Positions 26,005 to 35,167 of a DNA stretch of 64,000 bases are shown piece by piece. Positions within the stretch are counted from its first letter, which is position 1. Every line of letters begins with the position of its first letter. Origin of the DNA: JAWVFN01 sp963696625 (GTDB lineage Bacteria > Actinomycetota > Thermoleophilia > Solirubrobacterales > 70-9); NCBI GenBank assembly GCA_963696625.1, contig CAVOKZ010000005.1, positions 1 to 64,000 on the forward strand. Direction: 5' to 3'. The notes below the pieces were generated by a model. That model saw only the letters and a program-made list of their open reading frames with translations, was not told where the DNA came from and searched no databases. The position numbers and the translations under genes were made by a program.

Positions 26005-26080
26005 CCGACCAGGAGAGGCCGTCCCGCTGCGGAGGCTCCAAGTCTCGACCTTCCTCGACACAAACGGTGCTGTCCAAAAG
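26005..26080 (+). pseudogene. Relic of a second VapBC-like cassette
   Basis: ACCAGGAGAG followed by CTCCAAGTCTCGACC and TTCCTCGACACAAACG closely matches the antitoxin-toxin junction at 23810-23870 (about 80% identity over 60 bp by eye). Only the end of the antitoxin and the first PIN motif (FLDTN) remain. It also has GTC at the toxin start position. The rest of 25955-26169 shows nothing else. Confidence 0.55.
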
Positions 26081-26169
26081 TCGAGATTCCCTTCCAGGCG
26101 GTCGTGCCCGGTATGCCCTGATTGCTTGCGACTACGCCACTGCCGTGCTGCCTGTCCCCGAGCCGGGTT

Positions 26170-26589
26170 TCAGGCGTGGCGCCGGTCGAGCGTCGGGGCG
26201 AGCATCCGGAGCGTCAGCCCGGCAGCGAGCAGGGCGGCGGTCAGCGCCACGAGCGGGGTCAGCGGGTAGCCCGTGAACGGCAGCGACTCGCCGCCGCCGG
26301 TCGCGTTGCCGGCGGCCCTGCCGGCGTTGGTCGTGCCGGCGGCGCTGCCGGCATTGGTCGTGCCGGCGTTGGTAGTGCCGGCGTTGGTGCCGGCCGCGCC
26401 CGGGTCGCCGTCGGAGCGCTTGTCGCTGCCTCCGGTTGCGAATGACCCGGCGGTGCCGATGTTCGGCGTGTACTGCGTGGAGAAGGACGACTGCGCGGGT
26501 GCGCCCGCGGGCGCGGCTAGCATCCCGGCAAGCACGCAGACAATCGAGAAGACACCCATTCTTGGCTTCACACCACGACCGCTCCCCAT
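26170..26589 (-). CDS. LPxTG-like surface protein
   Basis: 139 aa. Signal peptide VFSIVCVLAGMLAAPAGAPA, a spacer with repeated GTTNAG units, then LPFTGYPLTPLVALTAALLA and a terminal LDRRHA: the LPxTG box, hydrophobic helix and basic tail of a sortase substrate. Probably attached to the cell wall. Start ATG 26589 is preceded by TATGAT 6 nt upstream. No sortase gene is in the window. Function unknown. Confidence 0.7.
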   Translation of the reverse strand: MGSGRGVKPRMGVFSIVCVLAGMLAAPAGAPAQSSFSTQYTPNIGTAGSFATGGSDKRSDGDPGAAGTNAGTTNAGTTNAGSAAGTTNAGRAAGNATGGGESLPFTGYPLTPLVALTAALLAAGLTLRMLAPTLDRRHA

Positions 26590-26663
26590 GGGCTGATCAT
26601 ACAAAAAGTGAGTAAAAAGGCGGCGGTTTGCGGGGAAATCGGCAAATGTCCTAGAGGTCGCCG

Positions 26664-28634
26664 GTGAGCGGGCGCGGGGCGCCCGACGGCGCCGCCGGCC
26701 GCGGACCTGTCGTCCGCCGGGCGGGCGCCTTCCTCGTCGCCGCCGCGATTCCGCTCGTCCTAGCATTTGACAACGGCGGCTACGACGCCGAGACCCGCGG
26801 CAAGCTGGGGATCCTCGTCTGGACGGTGATCGCGCTCGGGTTTGCCTTCGGCCTCCTGCCGCGCGGGCGGCCGAGCCCATCGGTGTGGGTCGCGATCGGC
26901 TCGATCGCGGCGCTCGCGGCGTGGACCGCGATCGCGCTGACCTGGACCGAGAGCAAGGGCAACACCTTCGAGGAGCTCGCCCGCCTGCTCCAGTACGGCG
27001 GCCTGATCGCGCTCGCCGCCTTCGCGCTCAACCGCCATACCTGGCGCGCGGCGGCCGGCGGCCTCGCCGCGGCGGCGCTCCTCGTGCCGCTGCTCGCGAT
27101 CACGGCGCGACTCGACCCGAGCCTGATCGTCGACCACACCGCCAGGGACCTCGGTGCCGACCGCCTCAGCTATCCCTTCGGCTACTGGAACGCGGTGGCG
27201 GCTTGGGGCGCGATGGCGACCGCGATCGGCCTTGCCTGGAGTGCCCACGCGCGTTCGACCATCACCCGCTCGCTGATGCTCGCGGTTCTCCCCGCCGTGG
27301 TGCTCAGCGTCTACCTGTCGTATTCGCGGGCGGGGGTGGCCACGATGGCGCTCGCCGTGCTCGCAGCGATCGCCCTCGGCAGAAACCGCTGGACGACGTT
27401 CGCGCACGCCCTGGTTGCGAGCAGCGGCGCCGGGCTGGCGATTCTCGCCGCGCGCAACGAGCCCGCGATAGCCAACGCCACCGGCGGCGATGGGGGAGGC
27501 GCCGTGTTCGCCGTCCTTGTCCTCGCCGGCCTTGCCTGCGCGGCGATCGCCGTGACGACGAGGATCGCCGGGCTCGACGACCGCCGCATGCCCCCCACGG
27601 CCGCGCGGACGAGCGTCGCCCTGACGGCGATCGTCGCGGTGCTCGCGGGGGCCGCCGCGCACGAGCCGCTGTCTGACGCCTGGGACCAGTTCAAGGGCGA
27701 GACCACCGTGGCCGTTGGCAACGACCCCGCTGACCCGGCGGCGCGGCTGGCGAATCTCCAGGGCATCCGCTACGAGGCCTGGACGGCGGCGATCAACGCC
27801 TTCGAATCCGATCCGGCGCGCGGCATCGGCCCCGGCAGCTTCGAGTTCTTCTGGCCTCGCGACGGCGGCAATCGCGAGTTCCTGCGCGACGCGCACTCGC
27901 TCTACATCGAGAGCCTCGCCGAGCTGGGCCTGCCCGGCCTGCTGATGTTCGTCGTCTTGCTGGCCGCGCTGCTCGTCGGCGCCCTCGGTGCTCGCCGCCG
28001 TCTCGCGACCGACGCCGAGATCGGCGCCGGCGCCGCGGCGACCGGCGCCTTCGTCGTCTTCATCGTCTACGCGGGCGTCGACTGGATGTGGGAGTTGCCG
28101 GCGGTCGGGGCGCTGGCTCTGGGCTCGGCAGCCGTCGCCGGCGCTGCGGCGTCGGAGCGCTGGGGGCACCCGCCGCTCGGGGTGCCGGCTCGGATCGCCG
28201 CGATCGCGGTCGCGATCGCCGCCTTCGTTGTTCAGGTTCCGCCCCTGGTCTCGACCCAGCGGCGCTTCGACAGCGCCGACAACCTGAGGGCCGGGCACGT
28301 AGCGCGCGCCGAGACCCTCGCCAACGAGTCGGTCGACGCCGAGCCATGGGCGGCCCCGCCCTACGTCCAGCGTGCGCTGGTCGAGGAGGCGCAGGGCGAC
28401 CTCGATGCGGCTCGCGCCGACCTCGACCGCGCCGTCGACCGCGAGCCCACCAACTGGGCGCACCGCTTCCTGCTCGCCGATCTCGAGGCGCGGGCGGGCG
28501 ACCCGGCCGCCGTCCGCGCGCAACTTGCCGAGGTCAGGCGCCTGGCACCGGGATCGATCTTCCTGGTCCCGGGTGGGCTGCCCGAGCGCCGCCGCATCGA
28601 CAAGGCGCTCGGCGTACCCCCTAACCCAGGCTGA
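26664..28634 (+). CDS. O-antigen ligase-like membrane protein with TPR tail
   Basis: 656 aa with about 12 transmembrane segments. The conserved Wzy_C region is AWTAAINAFESDPARGIGPG followed by RDAHSLYIESLAELGLPGLL, the outer-loop signature of the WaaL/O-antigen ligase family. A soluble C-terminal part (residues about 545-640) has TPR-like helices (AETLANESVDAEPWAAPPYV, LDAARADLDRAVDREP). Likely acts in polysaccharide polymerisation or transfer; the nucleotide-sugar genes at 29.4-33.4 kb support a surface-glycan setting. GTG start. Confidence 0.82.
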   Translation: MSGRGAPDGAAGRGPVVRRAGAFLVAAAIPLVLAFDNGGYDAETRGKLGILVWTVIALGFAFGLLPRGRPSPSVWVAIGSIAALAAWTAIALTWTESKGNTFEELARLLQYGGLIALAAFALNRHTWRAAAGGLAAAALLVPLLAITARLDPSLIVDHTARDLGADRLSYPFGYWNAVAAWGAMATAIGLAWSAHARSTITRSLMLAVLPAVVLSVYLSYSRAGVATMALAVLAAIALGRNRWTTFAHALVASSGAGLAILAARNEPAIANATGGDGGGAVFAVLVLAGLACAAIAVTTRIAGLDDRRMPPTAARTSVALTAIVAVLAGAAAHEPLSDAWDQFKGETTVAVGNDPADPAARLANLQGIRYEAWTAAINAFESDPARGIGPGSFEFFWPRDGGNREFLRDAHSLYIESLAELGLPGLLMFVVLLAALLVGALGARRRLATDAEIGAGAAATGAFVVFIVYAGVDWMWELPAVGALALGSAAVAGAAASERWGHPPLGVPARIAAIAVAIAAFVVQVPPLVSTQRRFDSADNLRAGHVARAETLANESVDAEPWAAPPYVQRALVEEAQGDLDAARADLDRAVDREPTNWAHRFLLADLEARAGDPAAVRAQLAEVRRLAPGSIFLVPGGLPERRRIDKALGVPPNPG

Positions 28635-29331
28635 GGCGCTTGCGCAGCTGGTCGAGCACCTCGCGCGAGAAGCCGACGAGGTCGTTGAGGTCGTCGAACG
28701 AGGCAAAGCTCCCGCGTGCGTCGCGCCTGGCGAGTAGGCGGGCGGACTGAGTCACCGACAAGCCGGCCTCACGGAGTTGCTCGAACGTGAGGCTGTTGAG
28801 GGCCGCGACAGCGCGGCTCACGGGGTTTGACGGCTGTCCAGACTGCGGCTCCGGGCTGATTTGATCCACCCCGCCCGAGCCCTGCGCCGACGACCCCGGC
28901 CGCGAAGCGGGGGAGTCGCCGGTTGATGAAAGATCGCGGACGATCTGGCCGGCGCGCTCGACGCGCTGCTCGATCTCGGAGAGCTGCTGCTCGACGCGGT
29001 CGGCGTAGGGGAGGAAGCCGGTTTGGCCGAGGATCTCACGCTCGCGGGCGCTTATCGAGGGAGGCGGTGGGGGTGCGGCGGCGGGCCGGGGCGCTGCTTC
29101 GAGGCGGTCGGCGATCGCGTTCAGCTCGGCCGTGATCCAGCCGCGGATCTCGATCTTGAGCTCGTCGGCGACGCGGTCGAGGCCGTGGCTCGACTCGATC
29201 GCGTCGAGGCGACGCTCGATCGCGGCGAGCCTCTGGCCCTCCGCCGGGTCCGGCCTGCGCGGCTCGGGTTTCGCGCCGCCTTCGGGCGGCTCGACGAGCC
29301 AGTCATCGCTCTGGCTCCGAGACGAATCCAC
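28621..29331 (-). CDS. HhH-containing protein of unknown function
   Basis: 236 aa, GTG start. Acidic N terminus, two amphipathic coiled-coil stretches (AAIERRLDAIESSH, VEQQLSEIEQRVERAGQIV) separated by a Pro/Ala run, and a C-terminal helix-hairpin-helix-like region (LREAGLSVTQSARLLARR, FDDLNDLVGFSREVLDQL) of the type in ComEA and protein-protein scaffolds. No signal peptide. Its stop overlaps the ligase stop by 14 bp (convergent). Confidence 0.55.
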   Translation of the reverse strand: MDSSRSQSDDWLVEPPEGGAKPEPRRPDPAEGQRLAAIERRLDAIESSHGLDRVADELKIEIRGWITAELNAIADRLEAAPRPAAAPPPPPSISAREREILGQTGFLPYADRVEQQLSEIEQRVERAGQIVRDLSSTGDSPASRPGSSAQGSGGVDQISPEPQSGQPSNPVSRAVAALNSLTFEQLREAGLSVTQSARLLARRDARGSFASFDDLNDLVGFSREVLDQLRKRLSLG

Positions 29332-29413
29332 GTTCTCCGCGTTCTACGGCGGCGGCAGGAACCCTGCCTCCGAACGGTTTCGGCCGACTTGCTGTTGCTA
29401 GCCTGCCGCGTCG

Positions 29414-30391
29414 ATGACGCAACGAATCGCCGTGACCGGCGCCGGGGGCTTCATCGGCGGCCACCTGGCGGCGGACCTGCTCGCTGAGGGCCACGAGGTG
29501 CGCATGGTCGACATCAAGCCCTTCGAGGAGTGGTACCAGCAGCCCGAGGGCGCCGAGAAGGTGCAGCTCGACCTGAGCCTCGCCGACGCCTGCAAGCAGG
29601 CGGTCGCCGGCTGCTCGCGCGTGTACAACCTCTCGGCCGACATGGGTGGCATGGGGTTCATCGAGAACAACAAGGCGCTCTGCATGCTCACGGTGCTGAT
29701 CAACACGCACCTGCTGCAGGCGTCCGCCGAGGCCGACGTCGAGCGGTTCTTCTTCTCCTCCTCGGCCTGTGTCTACGCCGCCGACAAGCAGACCGACCCC
29801 GACGTAACGGCGCTCTCGGAATCCGACGCATACCCGGCAATGCCCGAGGACGGCTACGGCTGGGAGAAGCTCTTCTCCGAGCGCATGTGCCGCCACTTCC
29901 GCGAGGACTTCGGGCTGACCACCCGCGTCGCCCGCTATCACAACGTCTACGGCCCGCTCGGCACCTTCGAGGGCGGCCGCGAGAAGGCCCCGGCCGCGCT
30001 CTGCCGCAAGATCGCCGAGGCCAAGCTCGCAGGCAACCACGAGATCGAGGTCTGGGGCGACGGCGAGCAGTCGCGCAGCTTCATGTACATCGACGACTGC
30101 CTGCGCGGCACCAAGGCGATTCTCGACTCGGACATCGAGGACCCGATCAACCTCGGCTCCGCCGAGCTGGTGACGATCAACCAGATGATCGAGATCATCG
30201 AGCAGATCGCCGGGATCGAGGTCAAGCGCAATCACGACCTCAGCGCTCCCCAGGGCGTGCGGGGTCGCAACTCGGACAACACGCGGATCAAGGAGGAACT
30301 CGGCTGGGAGCCGTCGATCCCGCTGGCGCAAGGCCTCGAGAAGACCTACGGCTGGATCTACGAGCAGCTCGAGGCGCGGGTCGCGGCATAG
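29414..30391 (+). CDS. NAD-dependent epimerase, GDP-mannose 3,5-epimerase-like
   Basis: 325 aa extended SDR. VTGAGGFIGGHLAADLL (NAD motif), ADMGGMGFIENN, SSSACVY, YGWEKLFSERM (YxxxK catalytic pair), HNVYGPLGTFEGGREKAPAA and WGDGEQSRSFMYIDDC. ADMGGMGFI and GREKAPAAxCRK are hallmarks of GDP-mannose 3,5-epimerase and close relatives, so GDP-mannose is a plausible substrate. TAGCCT at 29399-29404 precedes the ATG by 9 nt. Confidence 0.85.
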   Translation: MTQRIAVTGAGGFIGGHLAADLLAEGHEVRMVDIKPFEEWYQQPEGAEKVQLDLSLADACKQAVAGCSRVYNLSADMGGMGFIENNKALCMLTVLINTHLLQASAEADVERFFFSSSACVYAADKQTDPDVTALSESDAYPAMPEDGYGWEKLFSERMCRHFREDFGLTTRVARYHNVYGPLGTFEGGREKAPAALCRKIAEAKLAGNHEIEVWGDGEQSRSFMYIDDCLRGTKAILDSDIEDPINLGSAELVTINQMIEIIEQIAGIEVKRNHDLSAPQGVRGRNSDNTRIKEELGWEPSIPLAQGLEKTYGWIYEQLEARVAA

Positions 30392-30446
30392 CTGAGGCCG
30401 AGGGGGAGTCGGTGCCGGGGGCGCCCCCGCGTGCGTCATGAGGCCG

Positions 30447-30890
30447 CTAAAGGTCGTAGCGTGCGATGTCGGAGTCGAGGCGCTCGGCCTCGTCGCCGCC
30501 CGGGCGGGGCGGCGCCGGGCCGCCGCCCGACGACCGCCGCCATCGCCGCAGTGCGGCGCCGATCGCGAGGATCGCGATCCCGAGCCCGGCGACCGGAAAG
30601 ACCCAGGCCGTGAGGTCGAAGCCGCTGTCGCCGGGGACCGCGAGCACGTCCTTTCCGTACTCGGCGACGAGCTCGTCCTTGATCTGCTGCTTGGTCAGCC
30701 CCTCGTCGATCAGGCGCCGGACCAGCTCGCGCTCGCGCTCGGCCTGGGGCGAGGCGGAGAGCTGGAGCGTCGTCCCGCAGATCGGGCACATGACCTCGTC
30801 CTCGATGTCGGGCAGCGAGGCCTGGGCCTGGGCCGTCGCCGGCAGGGCGATCGCCGCGAGCAGCGCCGCGATCGCCGCGGTGCGCCTCAT
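30447..30890 (-). CDS. ccmH: Cytochrome c biogenesis protein CcmH (CycL type)
   Basis: 147 aa. Signal peptide, thiol motif EDEVMCPICGTTLQLSASPQ, helical bundle LVRRLIDEGLTKQQIKDELV, YGKDVL, one transmembrane helix (FPVAGLGIAILAIGAAL) and a hydrophilic tail. CcmH reduces or holds apocytochrome CxxCH thiols for haem attachment. The motif here is CPIC where LRCxxC is usual. Starts in an ATGA overlap with ccmG. Confidence 0.9.
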   Translation of the reverse strand: MRRTAAIAALLAAIALPATAQAQASLPDIEDEVMCPICGTTLQLSASPQAERERELVRRLIDEGLTKQQIKDELVAEYGKDVLAVPGDSGFDLTAWVFPVAGLGIAILAIGAALRRWRRSSGGGPAPPRPGGDEAERLDSDIARYDL

Positions 30891-31423
30891 GAGGGGGAGG
30901 GGGCGGGAGCTGAGATCAGCGGCGCCACCTCGTCGCGGAGATAGGCGTCGGTCACCGGCCCGCGGTGGATCAGCGCCACCTTGCCCGCGGGGTCGATCAG
31001 GAAGTTCTCGGGAAAGCCGGTCATGCCCCAGGCGTCGCGGCGCTCGCGCCCGTCGCCGTCCCGCAGCTGCGGATAGCTGAGCCCGTACTTGGCGACGAAC
31101 TCCTTGGCGTCGTCGGTGGCGTCGTCGAGATCGACGCCGAGCACGGTGAAGCCGTCGCCGCCGTGCTGGCGCTGGAAGCTCTCGAGCGCCGGCGCCTCGC
31201 CGCGGCAGGGTCCGCACCACGAGGCCCAGAAGTTGACCAGCACCCAGGTGCCCTTGTAGTCGGCGAGGCTGCCGCTGCCGCCGCCGGAGAGCCGGGGCAG
31301 CACCTTGTCGGGGGCTGGGTCGCCGACCGCGAGATTGCTCTCGCCCTTGCTGATCACGCCGTAGCCGAGCAGGGCGACGACCGCCAGCACCGCCATGAAG
31401 ACGGCAAATGAACGCGCACTCAT
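30887..31423 (-). CDS. ccmG: Thiol-disulfide oxidoreductase CcmG/TlpA family
   Basis: 178 aa. N-terminal membrane anchor (FAVFMAVLAVVALLGYGVI) and an extracytoplasmic thioredoxin fold with VNFWASWCGPCRGEAPALE (active CxxC) and GFPENFLIDPAGKV (cis-Pro region). Transfers electrons in cytochrome c maturation. TAACCT on the minus strand (31437-31432) lies 8 nt before the ATG. Co-transcribed with ccmH; ccmE and ccmF are 6 kb away on the other strand. Confidence 0.9.
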   Translation of the reverse strand: MSARSFAVFMAVLAVVALLGYGVISKGESNLAVGDPAPDKVLPRLSGGGSGSLADYKGTWVLVNFWASWCGPCRGEAPALESFQRQHGGDGFTVLGVDLDDATDDAKEFVAKYGLSYPQLRDGDGRERRDAWGMTGFPENFLIDPAGKVALIHRGPVTDAYLRDEVAPLISAPAPSPS

Positions 31424-31534
31424 CGCCGTGGAGGTTAGTGAGGGGCGTAGCGACGTCAGCCCGCTGTATCTGTCGCGGCGGCTTGCCGCCGTGACTTTAT
31501 GACGGGCGCTACGGAGCGACCTGATGATCCCGCC

Positions 31535-31540
31535 TAGACT
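31535..31540 (+). promoter_or_regulatory. -10 box TAGACT of tRNA-Gly
   Basis: TAGACT ends 9 nt before the tRNA 5' end, a good -10 position. No clear -35. Confidence 0.4.
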
Positions 31541-31549
31541 TCCACCCGC

Positions 31550-31622
31550 GCGGCAGTAGCTCAGTTGGTAGAGCATCAGCTTCCCAAGCTGAGGGTCGCC
31601 GGTTCGAGCCCGGTCTGCCGCT
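31550..31622 (+). tRNA. tRNA-Gly (CCC)
   Basis: 73 nt. Acceptor GCGGCAG pairs with CTGCCGC, discriminator U, D-loop AGTTGGTAGA, anticodon loop TTCCCAA (CCC, reads GGG), T-loop GGTTCGAGCC. No encoded CCA. The only complete tRNA found. Confidence 0.97.
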
Positions 31623-31679
31623 CTTCGACCCTCGCCTGCGGCGAGATCGGCACCAGGACTCGCCGCTAATGTTCCCGCT

Positions 31680-32393
31680 GTGCAGAGACCGCCCGTCCTA
31701 ATCCTCTGCGGCGGGCGCGGGACGCGCCTGCGCGAGCGCACGACAGAGATCCCCAAGGCTCTGGTCGAGATCGGCGCCATGCCGATCCTCTGGCACGTGA
31801 TCCAGATCTACGCCGCCCAGGGGTTGGAGCGTTTCCTCCTGCTCACCGGCTACAAGGGCGAGATGATCGAGGAGTGGGCCGCGGCCCAGGACTGGCCCGA
31901 GAACGTGACGGTCGAGTGCCTCGACACGGGCCAGGACACTCCGACCGGGGGCAGGATCAAGCTCGCCGAGGAGTGGGTCGACGGCGAGCGGTTCTGCGCC
32001 ACGTACTCCGACGGCGTCGCCGACATCGAGCTCGCGAAGCTGCTCGACCACCATGCCGAGCACGGGAGCGTGGCGACGGTGACGGTGGTCAAGCCCGAGC
32101 TCCAGTTCGGCGTGGCCAACATCAACGGCGACAGCCGGGTGACCGGATTCGAGGAGAAGCCGAAGCTCGAGACCTGGATCAACGGCGGCTTCTTCTGCTT
32201 CGAGCCTCCCGCCTTCGACTACCTGACCACCGACAGCATCCTCGAGCGCGAGCCGCTCGAGCGCCTCGCCGGCGACGGGCAGCTCGTCGCCTTCGAGCAC
32301 CACGGCTTCTGGGACTGCATGGACACCTACAAGGACTCGGTCGTGCTCAACGATCTCTGGGCCGGCGGCGATGCGCCCTGGAGGGTCTGGTGA
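31680..32393 (+). CDS. Sugar-1-phosphate nucleotidylyltransferase, RfbF-like
   Basis: 237 aa. LILCGGRGTRLRERTTEIPK is the nucleotide-binding loop of the family; ATYSDGVADIELAKLLDHH, GFEEKPKLETWINGGFF and HHGFWDCMDTYKDSVVLND follow glucose-1-phosphate cytidylyltransferases. With the overlapping dehydratase gene it likely makes CDP-glucose and then CDP-4-keto-6-deoxyglucose. TAATGT (31667-31672) is 7 nt before the GTG. Confidence 0.87.
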   Translation: MQRPPVLILCGGRGTRLRERTTEIPKALVEIGAMPILWHVIQIYAAQGLERFLLLTGYKGEMIEEWAAAQDWPENVTVECLDTGQDTPTGGRIKLAEEWVDGERFCATYSDGVADIELAKLLDHHAEHGSVATVTVVKPELQFGVANINGDSRVTGFEEKPKLETWINGGFFCFEPPAFDYLTTDSILEREPLERLAGDGQLVAFEHHGFWDCMDTYKDSVVLNDLWAGGDAPWRVW

Positions 32394-33361
32394 GCGTCAG
32401 CCGCGCCCTCGTCACCGGCGGCCACGGATTCGCCGGAGCCTGGCTCTCGAAGACCCTGCTCGGCGAGGGCGCCGAGGTCACCGTGCTCGACCGCCGGGAT
32501 CCGCCGGTCTCGGGCCTGCGTCTGCACGACGTCTCCTCCGACGTCAACCTCGTCACCGGCGACCTCCGCGACGGCGAGCTGCTGAACAAGGAGATCGGCG
32601 GCGGCAACTACGACGCGGTCTTCCACCTCGCCGCCGTCACGATCGTCGGCGAGGCGATCGGCGCCCCCGTCGCGACCTTCGAGGTCAACGTCCAGGGCAC
32701 CTGGAACCTGCTCGAGGCCTGCCGCGGGGGCGGGGTGGGGGCGGTCGTCGTCGCCTCCTCCGACAAGGCCTACGGCGCCCACGAGACCCTGCCCTACCGG
32801 GAGGACTTCGCGCTGCAGCCGAGCCACCCCTACGAGGCGAGCAAGGCGGCCGCCGACGTGATCTCGCGCAGCTACTGGAAGGCCTACGGCCTGCCGGTCG
32901 CGGTCACCCGTTTCGCCAACCTCTACGGCGGCGGCGACATGAACTTCTCGCGCTTGATCCCCGAGACCGCCACCGCGGTGCTCGACGGCCGCTCGCCGGT
33001 GATCCGCTCCGACGGCAGCCCGATTCGCGATTTCCTCTACATCGAGGACTGCGCCGCGGCCTACCTCGCGATCGCCGCGTCGCTTCAGGAAGGCGACGCT
33101 GCGCGCGGTGAGGCGTTCAACGCCGGTGGCGGCAGGCCGTTCAGCGTTCGCGAGGTGGTCGAGACGATCTGCGAGCTGGGCCCGAACGACGTCGAGCCCG
33201 ACTTCCAGGGCGACGGCAACCCCGAAGGCGAGATCGACAAGCAGTACGTCGATCCGGCCAAGATCGCTGAGGTCGTCGGCTGGCAGCCCGAGGTCGATCT
33301 GCGCGAGGGGCTGCGGCGGACGATCGAGTGGTACGGCGCCCACGACGAACTGCGCCCGTAA
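32390..33361 (+). CDS. NAD-dependent dehydratase, CDP-glucose 4,6-dehydratase-like
   Basis: 323 aa extended SDR. ALVTGGHGFAGAWLSKTLL (Rossmann motif), FHLAAVTIVGEA, ASSDKAYG, PYEASKAAADVISRSY (YxxxK), FANLYGGGDMNFSRLIPE and DFLYIEDCAAAYLAIA. SSDKAYG and GGGDMNFSRLIP resemble RfbG-type CDP-glucose 4,6-dehydratases. GTGA overlap with the cytidylyltransferase gene. Confidence 0.87.
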   Translation: MSVSRALVTGGHGFAGAWLSKTLLGEGAEVTVLDRRDPPVSGLRLHDVSSDVNLVTGDLRDGELLNKEIGGGNYDAVFHLAAVTIVGEAIGAPVATFEVNVQGTWNLLEACRGGGVGAVVVASSDKAYGAHETLPYREDFALQPSHPYEASKAAADVISRSYWKAYGLPVAVTRFANLYGGGDMNFSRLIPETATAVLDGRSPVIRSDGSPIRDFLYIEDCAAAYLAIAASLQEGDAARGEAFNAGGGRPFSVREVVETICELGPNDVEPDFQGDGNPEGEIDKQYVDPAKIAEVVGWQPEVDLREGLRRTIEWYGAHDELRP

Positions 33362-33385
33362 TAGGCTCCGGCCAGGAGGAAGCGC

Positions 33386-35167
33386 ATGGGTTTTCTTGAG
33401 CCGTCGGCACCGCCCTTTGACGTCGAGGAGTGGAAGCGCAAGCCGCACCTGGCGCGGATCAAGCCGCTGGTCCAGGACTGGGGCCTGAACGGCTTCGGCT
33501 CGCCGGCCTTCGTCTACCTCCTCTACGCCGTAAAGCTCGTGATCTGGGTCGTCGGCGCGGCGCTGGTGATCTCGCTCACCCCGGGGCTCGGCAGCCTCAC
33601 CGACTTCTCCGACTGGTGGACCGAGCCGATCGTGCTCCAGAAGCTCGCGGTCTGGGCGCTGCTCTGGGAGATCCTCGGCCTCGGCGCCGGCTCGATGCCG
33701 CTCACCTTCCGTTTCAAGCCGCTGATCGGCGGCCCGCTCTACTGGCTGCGCCCGGGGACGATGCGCCTGCCCCCGTGGCCCGACAGGGTGCCTCTGACCA
33801 AGGGCACCACGCGGACCCCGGTCGACGCCCTGCTCTACGCGGGCGTGCTCGCCTCGGCGGTCTTCCTGCTGGCCGCGAGCGGCAGCGACATCGCCGGCAG
33901 CGCCGCCGGCCGCCTGCCGCAGGAGGGCATCGCCTGCCTCCTCGTCCTGCTGGCGCTGCTCGGCCTCCGCGACAAGGTCTCCTTCCTCGGCGCCCGCCCC
34001 GAGGTCTACCTCCCGTTCCTGGTGATCTCGCTGTTCGCGCCCGACCAGTGGATCGCCGCCTGGCAGTTCGTCCTGCTCTTCATCTGGTGGGGGGCGGCGT
34101 CGTCGAAGCTCAACCACCATTTCCCGTTCGTCGTCTCGACGATGCTCTCCAACGCGCCCTGGATGCGGTCGAAGACGATCAAGCGCCGGCTCTGGCGCGA
34201 CTATCCCGAGGACATGCGGCCGTCCCGGGAGGCGGCGCTGTTCTCGCACTTCGGGACCGTGCAGGAGTTCACCTGGCCGTTCCTGCTGCTGTTCGTCGAC
34301 AACGACATAGTCCGCACGATCGCGATCGTCGGGATGATCCTCTTCCACGTGAACATCACCTCGATGTTCCCGCTCGCCGTCCCGCTCGAGTGGAACCTGT
34401 TCATGATCTTCGGGATCCTCTTCCTCTTCGGGCACTACGGCGACGTGCCGCTCTCGAGCCTCGACGACCCGCTGCTGATCGTCCTCATCGCCCTCTGGGG
34501 CGTGGCGATGCCGATTCTCGGCAGCCTGCGGCCCGACAAGATCAGCTTCCTGCCGGCGATGCGCTACTACGCCGGCAACTGGGCGACGACCCAGTGGCTG
34601 TTCAAGAAGGGCAGCGGGGCGGAGGAGAAGCTCGACACCAACCTCAACAAGCCCGCGCGGCTGGTGGTCGAGCAGGTCGCCGAGCTCTATGACCGCGAGA
34701 CCGCCGAGTACCTGCTCAACAAGGGCCTCGGGTTTCGCTCGATGCATTCGCACGGCCGCGCGCTGAACGCGCTGCTGCCGCACGCCGTCGGAGACGTCGA
34801 GGACTACGACGCCCGCGAGGGCGAGCTGATCTCCAACGTCGTCAACGGCTGGAACTTCGGCGATGCCCATTTCCACGGCAAGCAGCTCCTCGACGCGATC
34901 CAGGAGAAGTGCGAGTGGAAGGAGGGCGAGGTGCGCGTGATCACGCTCGAGTCCGAGCCGATGGCCGGCTCGCCGACCCGCGGCAAGCAGCGTTACGCGA
35001 TCTACGACCCCGTCAGCGGCCTGGTCGAGGAGGGCTACGTCAACGTCGCCGACATGATCGAGGCGCAGCCGTGGCTCGACGAGTCGTTCAAGTTCCCGGT
35101 CGAGGTCACCGGCGGCCCCGGCGTCAAGCCCGAAGGCATCCTGCGCCGGGTCGCCAAGGCCCTTTGA
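33386..35167 (+). CDS. DUF3556-type multi-pass membrane protein
   Basis: 593 aa. N-terminal FLEPSAPPFDVEEWKRKPH, about ten transmembrane segments up to residue 390 (including WWGAASSKLNHHFPFVVS) and a C-terminal cytosolic part (FRSMHSHGRALNALLPHAVG, GWNFGDAHFHGKQLLDA). This composition matches the actinobacterial DUF3556 family, function not established. Strong AGGAGG 8 nt before the ATG. It overlaps a phytoene-desaturase-like flavoprotein, and the two probably act together on a membrane lipid. Confidence 0.75.
   Translation: MGFLEPSAPPFDVEEWKRKPHLARIKPLVQDWGLNGFGSPAFVYLLYAVKLVIWVVGAALVISLTPGLGSLTDFSDWWTEPIVLQKLAVWALLWEILGLGAGSMPLTFRFKPLIGGPLYWLRPGTMRLPPWPDRVPLTKGTTRTPVDALLYAGVLASAVFLLAASGSDIAGSAAGRLPQEGIACLLVLLALLGLRDKVSFLGARPEVYLPFLVISLFAPDQWIAAWQFVLLFIWWGAASSKLNHHFPFVVSTMLSNAPWMRSKTIKRRLWRDYPEDMRPSREAALFSHFGTVQEFTWPFLLLFVDNDIVRTIAIVGMILFHVNITSMFPLAVPLEWNLFMIFGILFLFGHYGDVPLSSLDDPLLIVLIALWGVAMPILGSLRPDKISFLPAMRYYAGNWATTQWLFKKGSGAEEKLDTNLNKPARLVVEQVAELYDRETAEYLLNKGLGFRSMHSHGRALNALLPHAVGDVEDYDAREGELISNVVNGWNFGDAHFHGKQLLDAIQEKCEWKEGEVRVITLESEPMAGSPTRGKQRYAIYDPVSGLVEEGYVNVADMIEAQPWLDESFKFPVEVTGGPGVKPEGILRRVAKAL

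Noticed and set aside
30411..30430. GC-rich dyad between the epimerase and ccmH as a terminator
   Set aside because: The stem is only about five base pairs and such dyads are common by chance here.
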